Assembly (NCBI GenBank): GCA_045531585.1
Contig: JAZSEH010000002.1
Span: 1-5,228 of the forward strand
Length of the DNA stretch: 5,228 bases
DNA from: SIG587 sp045531585
Lineage (GTDB): Bacteria > Bacillota > Clostridia > Oscillospirales > Acutalibacteraceae
Direction of reading: 5' to 3'
The position numbers were made by a program, and so were the translations under genes. The notes beneath the pieces were generated by a model that saw nothing but the letters and a program-made list of their open reading frames with translations, searched no databases and was not told the origin of the DNA. This document shows positions 5,204 to 5,228 of the stretch, piece after piece (the first letter of the stretch is position 1; each line of letters opens with the position of its first letter).

Positions 5204-5228
5204 ACCGACATCATTGTAATGAATTAGG

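Noticed and set aside
5208..5216. ACATCATTG shared with 121-129, as an attachment-type direct repeat around the window
   Set aside because: A 9-base match is expected many times by chance within 5 kb, and the flanking bases do not match.

Overview
The window looks like a piece of a chromosome from a Gram-positive, Clostridia-type Firmicute, possibly a gut Oscillospiraceae/Ruminococcaceae relative. The lineage is inferred from four things: strong AGGAGG ribosome binding sites, a lipoprotein with a Cys lipobox, an OmpR/HAMP-kinase two-component pair, and a YqhQ/DUF1385 membrane protein, a family typical of Firmicutes. Coding DNA has moderate GC, while the DNA before the first complete gene is very AT-rich.

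Layout. Bases 1-111 encode the last 36 residues of a DDE/integrase-type transposase whose body lies outside the window. Bases 112-525 are non-coding. They hold a plausible extended -10 promoter (about 171-199) and then a cluster of three related hairpin repeats (224-371). The two longer ones are in opposite orientation, and all six of their differences fall at three paired stem positions. A tightly packed same-strand operon follows: a Ca-loop beta-propeller (VCBS/FG-GAP-like) lipoprotein (526-1848), an OmpR-family response regulator with a TTG start one base later (1850-2557), a HAMP sensor histidine kinase (2641-4170), and a DUF1385/YqhQ multipass membrane protein whose start overlaps the kinase end (about 4157-5125). 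The only sizeable gap inside the operon (2558-2640) contains four 7-base repeat units and a possible stem that includes the kinase ribosome binding site. After the operon, three perfect hairpins stand almost end to end (5126-5203); the middle one has the form of a bidirectional intrinsic terminator.

How the genes may work together. The kinase has one extracytoplasmic domain between two membrane helices, and it should phosphorylate the regulator, which then binds DNA. The lipoprotein is translationally coupled to the regulator and would sit outside the membrane, so it could be an accessory sensor or a target of the system. That link is inference from gene order. DUF1385 has no settled biochemical function; its start overlaps the kinase gene, so the two are probably co-translated.

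No obviously new defence or mobile system is visible. The least ordinary features are the covarying hairpin repeats in the leader, the hairpin series at the 3' end, and the lipoprotein-regulator-kinase-DUF1385 arrangement.
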